From: Lepas anatifera
Lineage: Eukaryota > Arthropoda > Thecostraca > Lepadidae
Assembly (NCBI GenBank): GCA_034440635.1
Contig: JAOTON010002241.1
Location: forward strand, 965,364 to 1,029,363
DNA: 64,000 nt
Reading direction: 5' to 3'
Positions 52,987-63,767 of the stretch are shown piece after piece (positions within the stretch are counted from its first letter, which is position 1; the number at the start of each line of letters is the position of its first letter). The notes beneath the pieces were generated by a model that was not told where the DNA came from, made no database searches, and saw only the letters and a program-made list of their open reading frames with translations. Both the position numbers and the translations under genes were made by a program.

Positions 52987-53629
52987 GCCTCGGCAACACC
53001 AAATTGAAAGCAGGTTTCCGTGTTTTTTTTTTACATGTCCGCCGCATTGTTCTTCAAATTGTCAACCAGAACCATGAGCTTCAATTTCTGGTCATCCAAT
53101 TCAACATATCTACATTCATTATAGGGAGGGCCCATGACACACATCACCGGGATAATATAATCTTTAGGTCAGGAACCGATTTTAATATAATGGAGACTGC
53201 GAGATTATCGTTGTTCTTTCTAAACTGTTGCCGGAATGATGACAAAATATAAAAGCCCGCGAAACAAAGCGAGGCACCAGTCTCCAAACCGTACTCCATC
53301 ATACAGGCGTAACAACTAGGGAGCATTCGAAACATTACGAGGAGTATCTTCGAATGAACTTCCTGGTCAAAGACAGTCTCGGTCCCTGATGTTCCCACTC
53401 TGTGAGACACAACCGCTGCGGTCATTAACCATCGGGAAGCCACGCCTCTCCTTGTTGTGAATCAACACTACAATCCAGAACTGAAGTTAAAAATGGATGT
53501 AAGAACCTGAGATCCGACACTCTCACAATCGTCAAATGTCATTAATAACACCAAGCGCGTCGATACCTGCTGGTCTCTCTTCCCGGGCACCGTTTGACGT
53601 CCCACCAGCACAGGCGGCGTGCGACTCAC

Positions 53630-53770
53630 CCTGGCGGCCGGCTGGCTGAGGTTGAGTTCCTTCAGCGCCGGTCGGACGCCGCCTCCTGTGGTGGAGTTCT
53701 TTAGCTCGGCAGTGAGAGGCGCTGCAGCACGTGCAGACACCACCAGCGCTGGCCGGTTCTCATCCGACAT
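53630..53770 (-). CDS. TACC: TACC first coding exon
   Basis: A 141-bp minus-strand exon of 47 codons: MSDENRPALVVSARAAAPLT, AELKNSTTGGGVRPALKELN, LSQPAAR, ending with the donor GTGAGT in phase 0. The next exon found (26883-27034) begins in phase 0. The ATG is preceded directly by TGTGCTCAG, a plausible 3' splice site, so the true first exon may be an untranslated one upstream. The ATG at 53770 is the only start in this frame that leads into the donor with plausible composition. It lies divergently to the RNF10-like gene, with about 5.9 kb between start codons. Additional small exons in the following 26.6 kb intron cannot be excluded. Confidence 0.7.
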
Positions 53771-56699
53771 CTGAGCACACGTCAACACACGGGTCAGATA
53801 GTGCCGGGCAGGTCAGTTGCCTGCACCTGACCTACCGCACTTGTACAGTAAAAGTGATGGCAAGTGGCTGAAACACAATTACATATTACGGTACGCGAAG
53901 AGTATATCGGTGCTCAGACAGGATCACACAGATGTCAGCGGTCAGCGCACGACCAAAACGACAAGCATTCGTCAGGGAAATGACTCGGATCAACATATAG
54001 TACTCCTGCCAAAGGCGTACATCCTTTCTGTTTGAACCCCGAAACAATTTCGACATTGTCCCCGACCACCGTACCTGCACTAGATCCGGCGAGTTCGCCA
54101 TCGCTCCTCGACTCCCCTATCCACTAACACCTCATTCCAACACCCTCCCCACTAGCCCCATTCTCCAACGTTTAGCATCTAACCACCACAGCCCACACCG
54201 ACCACCACACCGTTCAGCCCTAGACTGGAGTCAGCTGTGTGGTCGGCCCCTCCCCCGCCCCCAGAGAGCCAGGGGGCACCTTCAGCTGTGTTCCGCTGCG
54301 CCACACGACTGATCAATAGCGTCTGTCGCCGCCTCTGCCGGTCCGGAGCCGGGGCGGCGACGGCACCGGCACACCGGCGAAACCGACGGCACAGCCACGA
54401 TACCCGAAAATATACCCCCCCTTCCCGCCTAATTTATCATACATAATGTGACACGATACGGCTAATACTCCTCGCACAGAAATGACAAGGGAAAATTTTC
54501 CAAATACCTATAGGTGCGAACAATTTTGTCCTACTTACAAACCATCGTTTCGGTAGCCCAGTTTTTTAATGCTTCTTGTGTAAAAATTATTCATTTCAAC
54601 ATTTTCCGGTTGCTCAACACAGCCTCCCGACATTGCTCTGCGAGAGGTTCACTTCAAAGTCCGTTACTTTGAGGAAGAACCATTCGATCCGACTTCCGAC
54701 AATAACTTCAATGGTGACCCATTCCAAGCATCAGAACAGACGTACGACTTTGCAACCAACTCTAGTCCTCGAAGCATATTTTGTACCGAAACGGTCGATC
54801 ACAGCACCGATATAATAAAGTTATAACAACTCGATGTCAGAGACCCAATTCTTATTTGTGTAATGACAATAGCATGGCATTATTTGTCAGCAATAATGTA
54901 GCGATAACAAGTCGATGCCATCGCTAAGGTAACCAAAAACTAGTCAAGACCATATAAAACGTCTTTCTCTTCTTCGTACGCAGAAGCCAAGCTATTAAGG
55001 TGAAATGACCTTAACCCTGTCTTACAAATGTGAAAGGGCCACTGCAGGCAAAAATGAGTAAGATCGCAGTAATATTTACTCAGGTAGCGTGCTTTATGCT
55101 ATACTCATGCGTGCCTGCCACGTGGCTAGAGAGTGACTTTAGCTATTGGAATTCATCTCAGCATGTTTTTATACCCGCTACTCGTGTACTGCTTTGGAAT
55201 ATCCTTGCTTATGATGCGTATCTTCTAGGTACGTCTGCGTATGCACAGAATGGTGCTGCTATAGTCGCTCCAATTTGTATTATATGTACTGCCGAAGCAA
55301 GTACAATATCTGACATAATTTCTTCTTTGAAGGCTATGTCTATTCGACACTAAATTATAAAGTGTCAGTAAAAATGTTTGTTGGGGAGGCGAACCCATTT
55401 TTTGGCGAGGCAACCCCTGCTACCATAAGCTCTAACGCGCATGCACAACGACCTTTGCTTGACTTCTTTACTAGATTCGTGTTGTCAACGAGAATTTGTG
55501 TACCATTTTTATGCAACATTGGTAACGTCTGATCAAAACTCCATGGAAATTGGAAAAATAAATATTTTTAGAATTAATATTATAGTTAGAAACTTTATTT
55601 TATGTCATAAAATATACTGCAAAAATAAAGATTTCCAGTGAAAAACGAATTACAAAATATTTCTAACTCCTTGAGTAAAAAGTATCACTGAATTCGACGT
55701 GTTTTGAGAAATCAATCAAAACTTAGCTTAACATTCTAGTTTCTGCTTCGTTTTTGTGTTTGTGCGGTACTTAAAAACTGTGCTATCTGAAAATACTTTA
55801 ATTTAACCCATCAGGGCCGTGTCTTCAAATACTTCGATCTTATAACTTTTGCAATAGATTCCGCTGGAATTTGAAGTTAAAATACGAAACTAAATTTGAG
55901 GGCGAAGAATTTCCACTTTTCGCTTGAAATTTCTGGAATAGTTGCAAATTGATTATCGTTAAAAGGGTGTAGGTAGATTTAGACACTTAACGTGGAAAAA
56001 TAAAAATAACAGTTTAAAAATATATAACAAGTTTGGAAAAAAACTTCAGAACTTTATTTTGAAATTCAGAAACAAAATTAGACCTTCCAGAGCCTATGGC
56101 CTACACCCATAAAAGTTTCAAATCACTGGTATTAATTTCATTTCAGAGGTAAAAGCTGCCATATCAAAAACAGTTTTCCTTCGTCAACACCTTCTGACAA
56201 TCATAGAATGCATAAGTACCATTTATGGAATGTAGGTGACAATCGAGTCTTACATGAGGCATTATCTGGTACCTAACACAAGGCAATTACGCCGACTCCA
56301 ATGTACTGCACGACTGAGAAACTTAAGAAGCGTCGGGAACTTAACTTAGTTAAGAAACTTAACTCGGGACGGTCCTATCTGTGACGCACCGCACGGGCTT
56401 TGCCAAGAAAAAAAGTTTTTACGTTTGATAAATACTTGTAGGGAGTTAATAAATGGTACAGGATGGTATGAACTGCAAGCATAGCAAAAAGGGTGCTAGA
56501 AAAATAGCTTCACCTGGAACCTCACAGAGTGACTTCGTATGGTGCCTACTTAATTTTTCCCGTTCATTATTAACATTGCTCCAACATCATATTATGAATA
56601 TCCCCACTTAGAGACGCCATTGTTCCTTTAACTCAACAGAATAGGTGTCAATGGGCAACCTTTTTAATCTGTCTGCGATAAATTAACAACACCGACTCC
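53771..56699. other. Region upstream of TACC coding start, entering AT-rich domain
   Basis: Includes a CpG-rich patch (listed separately), then AT-rich DNA from about 54.5 kb. A 107-codon plus-strand open frame at 55030-55353 has hydrophobic stretches but no recognisable domain or splice context. I see nothing else supportable in this stretch. Confidence 0.5.
54235..54410 (-). promoter_or_regulatory. CpG/GC-box patch, candidate TACC promoter or 5'UTR exon
   Basis: A short CpG-dense, GC-rich island with a G-box-like run (GGGGGCGGGGGAGGGG on the minus strand), about 0.5 kb upstream of the TACC start codon on the template side. It sits at the edge of the AT-rich domain. A TACC untranslated first exon and promoter are expected near here because the start codon abuts an acceptor-like sequence. 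Placement is inferred. Confidence 0.3.
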
Positions 56700-58170
56700 G
56701 TAACTGGGCGAGACAGTCAACTATGGACGTCGAGACTGGCCCTTGAAGGCACTTGTCAATGGTGCCAGGACAGCTTCGGTTGATGGTTTGTTCCAGTCAT
56801 TGATAATGCGGATCGTATAGGTATGCATTCTGTCGGACCCTAGACGTTGCTGGAGGTTTGACTAGTTTACAAGGATGGCCTCTGGTGCCGGAATTCCGAT
56901 CACACTGGAGTACGAATTCCAGATCAAGATCCACAAGTGAGAACGCAAACTGGAATGCTCTGATCATGTCTCTATGCTTTCATCCATAGTAGTGATGGTA
57001 GGTCCAAATACTCGTACTAACAGCGTTCACAATAGAATCTGATGTGAATTTCCGTCAACATTCGGGGGCACATCTCTGGACTTGTTCCAACACTCTCCGT
57101 TCTGCTTGGTTGAACGGACCCAGGTGAGGTTACCATAGTGCAGGTAGGGCCTGACTAGCGCCTCGTCCAGGACTCGCAACAATATCTAGCCTATTTTTTC
57201 TTAAGAATCTCCATATCACTACTAGGATTTGATAGCATTTGGAAACGGTGACGGCCCCATAAAGCCAGAATTCGAAGTCTCCACTGACATGTATGCCGCT
57301 GTCCTTTTCAGTGACTGGGCTGTGGAGCATTCTGCCCCTTATCGAGCAGTCTGAGTTGTTGACAATACAACCCACATGGAGAACAGTAAACCTGATGTCA
57401 TTGAATGGAAGTCTACACTTGTTTGATCACACCACATTCTTGCCAATGTCTGCTTAAAGCAGACCATCAATGGCCACTCTTTATTCACAACCAGTAATGA
57501 AATTTATTATCCAAATAAAAAAGGAACTTTGTCTCTGACTACAATGCCTTGCAACTTGTTCAGAAGGCACACAATTGAATGCCTTGTGGGAAATTGAGGT
57601 AGACACAACCCAGTGGGTAGCCAGCTTCTACATATAGAATCCAATCTTCCATCACTTCCAGCAGTTGCGACTCACATGACCTCCTGGTACAAAGCTCATG
57701 CTGGGCAGGACTGAAAAGGGCTGCTTTGGGTCAGATGTTCAAAAACTAGTCACAGATCATGATTTCTAAAACTCTGAGAACTCTGCAGACAATGGATGAT
57801 AGACTGATTGCACAGTAGTTCCCTGGCTGACACCTGCTCCCTTTCTTGAAAATGAGAGCTACAGACATTTCCTTCCAAGTGGCTGGCAGAACACTAGTAT
57901 CCATGGACTGCCAAAACAATGTGACAAGGGGGCCAGAGAGTGATCAGGGATTCTCCTCAGGACAAGTAGGTGGAGTTGATCTGGACCTGGGGTACCAGTG
58001 GCCTTCAGGTGATTCTGATGGACCTCAACAATGTCAGGTATATGTTAATATACTCTAATGGGTCATCAATAAGTATTTCGGGAAAAGGCAGAAGATTGGT
58101 GGAGTCCTCTTGGCTCAACGAACTGAAAAAGTGGTTCAGAATGGTAGCTTGTTCTGTGTGACAGCTTTGA
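56700..58170 (-). pseudogene. Decayed non-LTR retrotransposon (CR1/jockey-like reverse transcriptase)
   Basis: Broken minus-strand frames, with stops and shifts, run in the order of a LINE reverse transcriptase. ATILNHFFSSLSQED is followed by TGTPGPDQLHL, then LPATWKEMSVALIFKKGS and NYCAISLSS. Next come RRSCESQLLEVMEDW and VYLNFPQGI, then PFNDIRFTVLHVG. The frame at 57375-57130 has EKDSGIHVSGDFEFWLYGAV, VSKCYQILVVIWRFLRKN, and LVRPYLHYGNLTWVRSTKQ in a shifted frame. The end reads RDMIRAFQF, TRGHPCKLVKPP, matching CR1/jockey-type elements. The palm segment between the fingers part and PFND, including the catalytic (Y/F)ADD box, is missing by internal deletion. No endonuclease domain or intact ORF remains. 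Confidence 0.85.
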
Positions 58171-59596
58171 TGGGTGGCTGTCCACAAGATCATCCACTCT
58201 TGAATTTAATAAGGTAAAGTATTTTTTCAGCCTTAGGTAAAAATGTATAAAAAGGCTTCACTGTTTGTTGCAAACTATTAATAATTTACTTCCCATTTGT
58301 ACAAAAAGACTTTCTCATCAGTATCCAGAGTTGGTCTAGCTTAGCAGCAAGAACTTTGTAGCAAAGATACCAACAATCAATCTCCTGCAGTGCATGGGGT
58401 ATGAAAAATAATGAAAAACTTTTAATTGTTGGTAAAATCATTTTTTTTTACAAAAGAGACATCCCAACAAGGCAATACAAGAAAAAGCACTGAGAAAACG
58501 AAAAGCGAAGCAGACGAGAAGGCAAAACACAACACCCACTTAAAAACTAACATTAAAAGAAACAAAAACTCGGTACTGATCCTCATAAACTCGAAGGTAA
58601 TACGGTAATAAAGCAATAAGGTCCAGATACGTGCAAGTAGAAAAGACAACAGGGAACAAAAGACAAGAAACGAAGAGCCTCCCAAAATTATTTAACTACC
58701 TCAATGTTCATTCTCCCAAACCCTAGAAACGCAGCAATGCTTTCCCAGTCAACATATCAATATACAGCGCTCGTGACGATAACGATCAGTGAAATCTCAG
58801 AGTATCTCTATTTTCTCACATGAAAATATACCTAATTGATTACCGTATTTCTCCCTTTTTGTTGTTTAATCTTGCCGCGCAACATTTGAACGTTTCAAAA
58901 TAAACCGCTTATAGAGATGAACCTTGCCAATAAATTTGAGTCTTTATAAAAATTGTTGAAATAGCGCATAAAGTTACTTTCAATGGGAAAATATGGAAAT
59001 TAGTCTAAAATAAAACTGATACTTTTCAAATATTTTCCTTACAATGAGAATATTATGCTAAAGATCAAATTCTACTACTCCAAATTTGAAGCTTGCCTAC
59101 TATAAGATACTTCCAAATATTTCCTACTAAGATGGCACTTTTCTGAGGTCATCGTTTAAATTTAGTAGCTACGATGGATTGATTATTTTAGTTTATTCAT
59201 GGGATTCTATTGTTTAGCTACTTTAAATCAGAAATATACTATTGGTACCCGGACAATATCTATGTTAGTATTTCAAATGAAACAAATGCGACTTATAGAC
59301 TTAAAACGCCTAATTCCGATAGAGGTTCTTTATCTTTTTTTGAAGCACTCGCTGGCACTATGGTCGGCCATTGTTTTGGCTCCCGTTTCCGGGGCAGGGG
59401 CGCATAAAACTTTATTCTCTCGCGTGGCGCGTCCACGCGTTGCGCGTGAAGCGAAACCAAATCAATAAGTTACTCTTGGGTGGCGCTGCCCCCAAGAGTT
59501 TTTGTGTCGTTTTTAACTAAGTATCAATCGGAAACTGCTTTAAGAGCTTTGCTCTTGTTTATATTTTTACTTCGGTACTAAAAATGGATTACTAAG
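58171..59596. other. AT-rich intergenic stretch
   Basis: Low-GC sequence between the LINE remnant and the plus-strand gene. It includes an A-rich run at 58.44-58.62 kb and a GC-rich hairpin block at 59421-59499 (listed separately). No gene is recognised here. Confidence 0.6.
59421..59499. other. Two GC-rich hairpins in AT-rich DNA
   Basis: The first has a 7-bp perfect stem, CGCGTGG (59421-59427) pairing with CCACGCG (59433-59439), and is followed by more CGCG-rich sequence. The second has the arms ACTCTTGGG (59472-59480) and CCCAAGAGT (59491-59499), with an inner GGC/GCC pairing, and is directly followed by a T-run. Function unknown; they may be remains of a mobile element. Confidence 0.6.
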
Positions 59597-59734
59597 ATGA
59601 AGCCTTGTCGGGAAAATACCGCTGCTTTTGGTTGCGTGGGTGTCTGCACCTCCTTCCTCATTTATGCCAGTGGAGGATCAAGCAATGGACAAGAAAACTA
59701 TCAGCAAATCATCACAAGTCCCTGGGAACAGTAG
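59597..59734 (+). promoter_or_regulatory. Overlapping upstream ORF of the RNF10-like gene
   Basis: An ATG at 59597 opens 45 codons (MKPCRENTAAFGCVG..) that end at 59734, past the main start codon at 59664 and in another frame. A three-codon ORF (ATG GAT TAC TAA) precedes it at 59584. If both are in the mRNA leader, scanning ribosomes would meet them first and main-frame initiation would be reduced. Confidence 0.4.
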
Positions 59735-59763
59735 TCAGGACCCAAAATTAAAACCAAATCCTG
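59664..59763 (+). CDS. RNF10: First coding exon of an RNF10-like RING E3 ligase gene (tentative)
   Basis: Encodes MPVEDQAMDKKTISKSSQVP, then GNSSQDPKLKPNP and one base of the next codon, ending in the strong donor G|GTAAGTTG (phase 1). Animal RNF10 proteins begin with a short MP..MDK..S-rich disordered segment; the match MP(x)nMDK(K/N)xxSxSS is suggestive but weak. RNF10 is a RING-type ubiquitin ligase that modifies 40S ribosomal proteins uS3 and uS5; its RING lies well downstream of this region and outside the window. The next exon in compatible phase is at 63923-64000. Upstream ATGs exist in other frames. The exon lies in the AT-rich domain, unlike the GC-rich TACC exons. Confidence 0.5.
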
Positions 59764-60827
59764 GTAAGTTGCTAATTTTGCATGCCTTTCTTATTTGGTC
59801 TTAAATGTGTTCATGGCTAAGTTTTGAGCCATATGTATATTACAACTGGAACAGTATGGCTACGATACAGTTAAACCGCCTCTTAGCCTGGTAACTCCCC
59901 ATGACGCGAAAGGTATATTTTCATGGGGGAGAGGTAATCAGAGTCCAGTTCGAAAAATATGGGAGCAGGCCAGACGAGTCACACCAGCCATTTAAAATTC
60001 TCACATCCCCAGCCACCAAAAATTCACACCAATCTACAATATACCAGTAAGATAAACACACCCATTCCTACCCACACAATGCAATTCTACCTCTATTATG
60101 TTTTAGATAAGTACTTTTTGTAATGCATCCTCTTGTGTATTTATAACAATTCAGTCATTATATGTTTCATTTTTAGTGTCACAGATTCATACCAGGTTGA
60201 TAAAATTCACAATACCCGCTCCCTGTCTCCAAGGGCATTTGCACTGACAAGATCTTGTCGGAAATATCATACCTTGCACACTGGATCAGGGTAGAGCTAA
60301 CAATCAGCATACAGTGATGACGGTTTCCTTGACAGCTTAGTTGGATGATGATTGAGATTTAACAAATGACCTGTTTCCCTGCACTATGAGATGATCCTGA
60401 TGGAGTTGAGAATCAATACAGTTGATGCAGCTTCTGCCACAATTTGGCTTGGATATGGATAGAGCTGTAGGTAATGAAAGAAGAGTTCAGTCTCAGTTTT
60501 CACCATTTCACCCAAATATACAGTTGCTTGATGAGCAACAATTTTGTTTGATGAATATTTGTGTTCAGTTAAGCACAGTTTCGTTTTGTTTAATAAAAAA
60601 GTTTTGCTCATGGCACTTGGCATTTTACACTTCTTTACCTCTGCATGGTAAGGAAAAATATTAACCATCATCCTGCCAAATCTTGCCAGATCTTTTTGGA
60701 TGCAGATTGGCAAAAATCTGATTGCAAACCAGATTCCATTTCCAAAGGCTCTATCCATATAATAATTACATCTGGATACAGAGTACATTCATGATCAACA
60801 CTGTACAGGGAAACCAAGTCTTAAAAA

Positions 60828-60998
60828 TCTTTAACCTCAATTTTGTGTATACTTCTGGTGCTATTGTGTCATTGCTTTCTCTCCCTTCATTTTCTCCTCA
60901 CCTAAATTAAAAAAAGTCTTTAACCTCAATTTTGTGTATACTTCTGGTGCTATTGTGCCATTGCTTTCTCTCCCTTCATTTTCTTCTCACCTAAATTT
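60828..60998. repeat. Tandem duplication, 89-bp unit
   Basis: Two copies in direct tandem, 60828-60916 and 60917-60998, each starting TCTTTAACCTCAATTTTGTG. They differ at only a few positions (GTGTCA versus GTGCCA, CTCCTC versus CTTCTC), so this is a recent local duplication. Confidence 0.93.
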
Positions 60999-61507
60999 AC
61001 AAAGAAAGCTTTACCATCTGCACTGTGATAAAAATATTTACCATCAAACTCAATTCCTGCAAGATCTTGTTGGATGCAAGATACACCAATCTGAATACAC
61101 TGGCAAATAATGATGGAAGTTGTTTATGGGACCTAGGCTTATGAAATTACTTTTCATCATGGCAGCACAGTGCCCCAAAATTGGTTTTGTGCTGTGGTGC
61201 TTGGTGTAAATTTTATGTTGTAAAATATTTTGGGAAATGATTTAAGTTACCATATTGTTGGTTAATTAAAACCCATACTTAAACCCTAATCAAATATGGT
61301 GAAATACCAGGAGGATTTTTTTGTCAAATTTGCTTTGCTACCATACTTTTGATGGCTTCATATACACCAACTTAATAGGTTGTGCTAGAAAAGCCTCAAT
61401 GGAAAATGGTGTAAAAAGCACAAGTGAGTGGTACATGTTGCAGTTTGTAGGCACCATTCACCTCCTTTTGTCACCGCAAATCAAATTATGTATAACTTAT
61501 CCATATT

Positions 61508-62001
61508 AGGTCAGAACACAAAAATGACCTGACCTCAGGTTAGGTCAAGGTCACTTTTGTCCCTAGCATAGTCAATATGCATTTTAATTGACTTGCAAGA
61601 GCAATCCAAACACAATTATGTTAATATAGGAGTAGTATCATCATTTCATGTAAAGTTATTGACCAAAGTCTGAAAACTGCTTAAGGAGCCCCAGATGACC
61701 TCTCCGAGGTCACAGGTCAAAAATTGCAACATGAACCTGGAAAGGGGCCTAAGATACTACAATTAGGATAATATGAAGGCATTCTTAGCTGTATCTACAC
61801 AAATACAGTCCAATTTCTGTTTTCCCATGTGTTTCCTTTGGAGAGGTCATTATCTGTATTTGACCTTAGGTCATCAATATGAGAAATTCCTGAATATATT
61901 TTGTAGCTCTCGGTGGATCTGTTAGGTGGTATAAGTTTCAGTGTGATAGATTAACCCATTTCTTGCCTATGCCACCTTTTGTAGGTAAGGTCACTTGACC
62001 T
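61508..62001. promoter_or_regulatory. Dense cluster of AGGTCA nuclear-receptor-type half-sites
   Basis: Thirteen exact AGGTCA/TGACCT hexamers in 494 bp: 61508, 61525, 61530, 61542, 61548, 61696, 61707, 61714, 61844, 61861, 61868, 61988 and 61996 (start positions). The arrangements include a DR0 pair (61542/61548), a perfect DR1 (61707/61714) and everted pairs with one-base spacing (61861/61868). Chance would give well under one. The sites are real; regulatory activity is inferred, and the block could be part of a dispersed repeat. Confidence 0.5.
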
Positions 62002-63202
62002 GCACTGGTGAGCTGACCACAACCTTAAGTTTTGGGGAAAGTTACGAAATGGATCCAGGATAAGGTGGTTGCCAGGTACGGCGGTGCTTCGCGCCGCCGT
62101 TTTTTGTGCTGCCGAAAAAACCCTGACAGGGTTGTTCAACAAAGCCCATGGGAGATCAAAAGTCTAGGGGATCCGGACCCTCCAACCCCTCGGGATCTCC
62201 ACCTATGTCCCCAGGCACTGCGTTTTTGTAATTTGGATGTTCTCAAGTCCACCGTGAAGACCCCAAGACGAGGCAACACACTTTTGAGAATGAGTTTCAT
62301 TGAACATAAGCACTGGCTGGGACACATTTCTGGAAAATGACTGATATTGCCTGCAGTTAGATTGTACTCTGGGTATGCATTTTTACGACCGGTATTCCGG
62401 AACTGTTTGGCTCGTTTGGTTTGCTTACCTACCCTTGCACGATTATCTTTGGATAATTATATCGGCGCGAATCCTTGTATTTGCAAACTACTTAAAGGAT
62501 CCTGACCCTTTTCGTCTGGAAGCACTTATATTGTCTTCCTTTTCTGGGCATTTTTGAAAGAGTCAAGTTGACAAAACCGGACCACAAGTTATGTGGTTGT
62601 TTGACCTACCATGATCTGCCCTGGGTCATGAAAAATGTTACAAGGTGGTGTAAAAATGTGTGTGATAGGATGCCTAAAGATGATGGACCAAACATCCTTC
62701 CTCACTGGGTAAGGTTTGGTGGTGCCTTTCCTGGTAGTGTTCAGTGGGTGAGTTATGCGGATTAAAGCGGCCTCTTCTCTTTTGGTCGTTGGATCTGTGT
62801 TTTGCTTTCCCCTAACCTATGTCACATATGTGGCTGCATTACGGAAAAACCGATAAAAAGTTGATGAAAGAACTTCTATAGCCTTTGGACTTGTGCAATG
62901 TTATGAATATTTCATGATTTCGTGAATTGTAGAAATGACAAAGGTTAACCCAGGTCGAAAAGCGTATGAATGGATGTGAAACTGTAGCCTACATACGCCT
63001 CTCAATCTTCAACAAAATCTGAGGATCACAACTCGTTGTGCGATTGTACTTGGACTGTTTCGCCTATATTGAGCCCGACTCCCTCCCCCCTCCCCGCCTC
63101 CAATCACACCTCTCATGTTGCTGCAACACTGCTGACGTGCAGCCGCGCCCGCGCCAGACATGCTGCCTCGTCCTCCACACCTGGTTGTGATCGTGTGCGG
63201 TT

Positions 63203-63212
63203 ATATATAAGC
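63203..63212 (+). promoter_or_regulatory. TATA-like element before CpG-rich exon
   Basis: GGTTATATATAAGCG is a close match to the TATA-box consensus. It lies where the sequence turns from AT-rich to GC-rich and about 0.5 kb upstream of a CpG-rich plus-strand segment that ends in a splice donor at 63767. It may drive an alternative start of the RNF10-like gene. Confidence 0.3.
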
Positions 63213-63748
63213 GTGCTTGGAGCCGAAATCTCCAGCTCGAAATGTGAAGTATGGATATTATTCAGTTATTTTGTGAAAATGTGTGTGTGGCGTACAATTC
63301 GCGTGCAGAAACGCTCGGAGATGCTGCTTACTTGATCTTTGCATTTTTAAAGTTTGTTTGGTCCATCCAATCTTCTTTGTTACATTGTTTCCTCCAGAGT
63401 CTGCAACTTCAGTGGAAGGTGCTAATGCTTATCTTGATTGTGTAATGGTATGGGAGAAGGAAAGCGAGCGGCCATATGTTGTCATGAAATGAGAAGACAT
63501 TTTGGATACTGCGAAGATTATCCTTGCGCAGAAGTGATTGAACACAGCCGTGGCGTAATTCGGCGAATAAGCTCATTGGCATGCCTTCATCCCTGACTTG
63601 AAGCTTTGTGGCGGCAGATTACAATGGCGGTAACCAGCGGGGGGCCGTGGCCGACGCGGTGCGACCTTCGGTGGTGCGCAGGCGCGCCGCCGCGCCGCAG
63701 CGCCAGGAGCGTCGACCACGGAGCGCGCGCCCGCGCCAGACCTCAACA

Positions 63749-63767
63749 ATGCGGTTATCGAGGACAG
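63749..63767 (+). CDS. Possible alternative first coding exon of the RNF10-like gene
   Basis: In a CpG-rich segment (63610-63770) an ATG at 63749 reads MRLSRT plus one base and runs into the donor G|GTGAGAAC in phase 1. That is the same phase as the exon at 59664-59763 and the one accepted by the exon at 63923. The frame is open upstream to 63602 but has no other ATG. A longer ATG frame (from 63624) leaves in a different phase and would not fit. It may instead be part of a 5' untranslated exon. Confidence 0.25.

Larger units (their letters stand above)
27035..53629 (-). other. Very large TACC first coding intron
   Basis: About 26.6 kb between two phase-0 borders. GC- and CpG-rich blocks occur at about 30.0-30.3, 30.5-31.25, 33.9-36.4, 40.65-41.2, 42.1-42.35, 44.0-44.2, 47.4-47.95 and 48.0-49.13 kb. 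These are separated by AT-richer DNA at 27.3-28.0, 37.7-40.2, 42.8-43.8, 44.5-46.7 and 49.1-52.9 kb. It contains four minisatellites and two hAT-like MITEs, listed separately. Open frames in the CpG blocks are long because stop codons are rare there; none resembles a known protein. Some blocks may be alternative promoters or first exons. Confidence 0.55.

Noticed and set aside
55030..55353. 107-codon plus-strand frame with hydrophobic stretches
   Set aside because: An isolated AT-rich frame with no family resemblance and no splice or promoter evidence.
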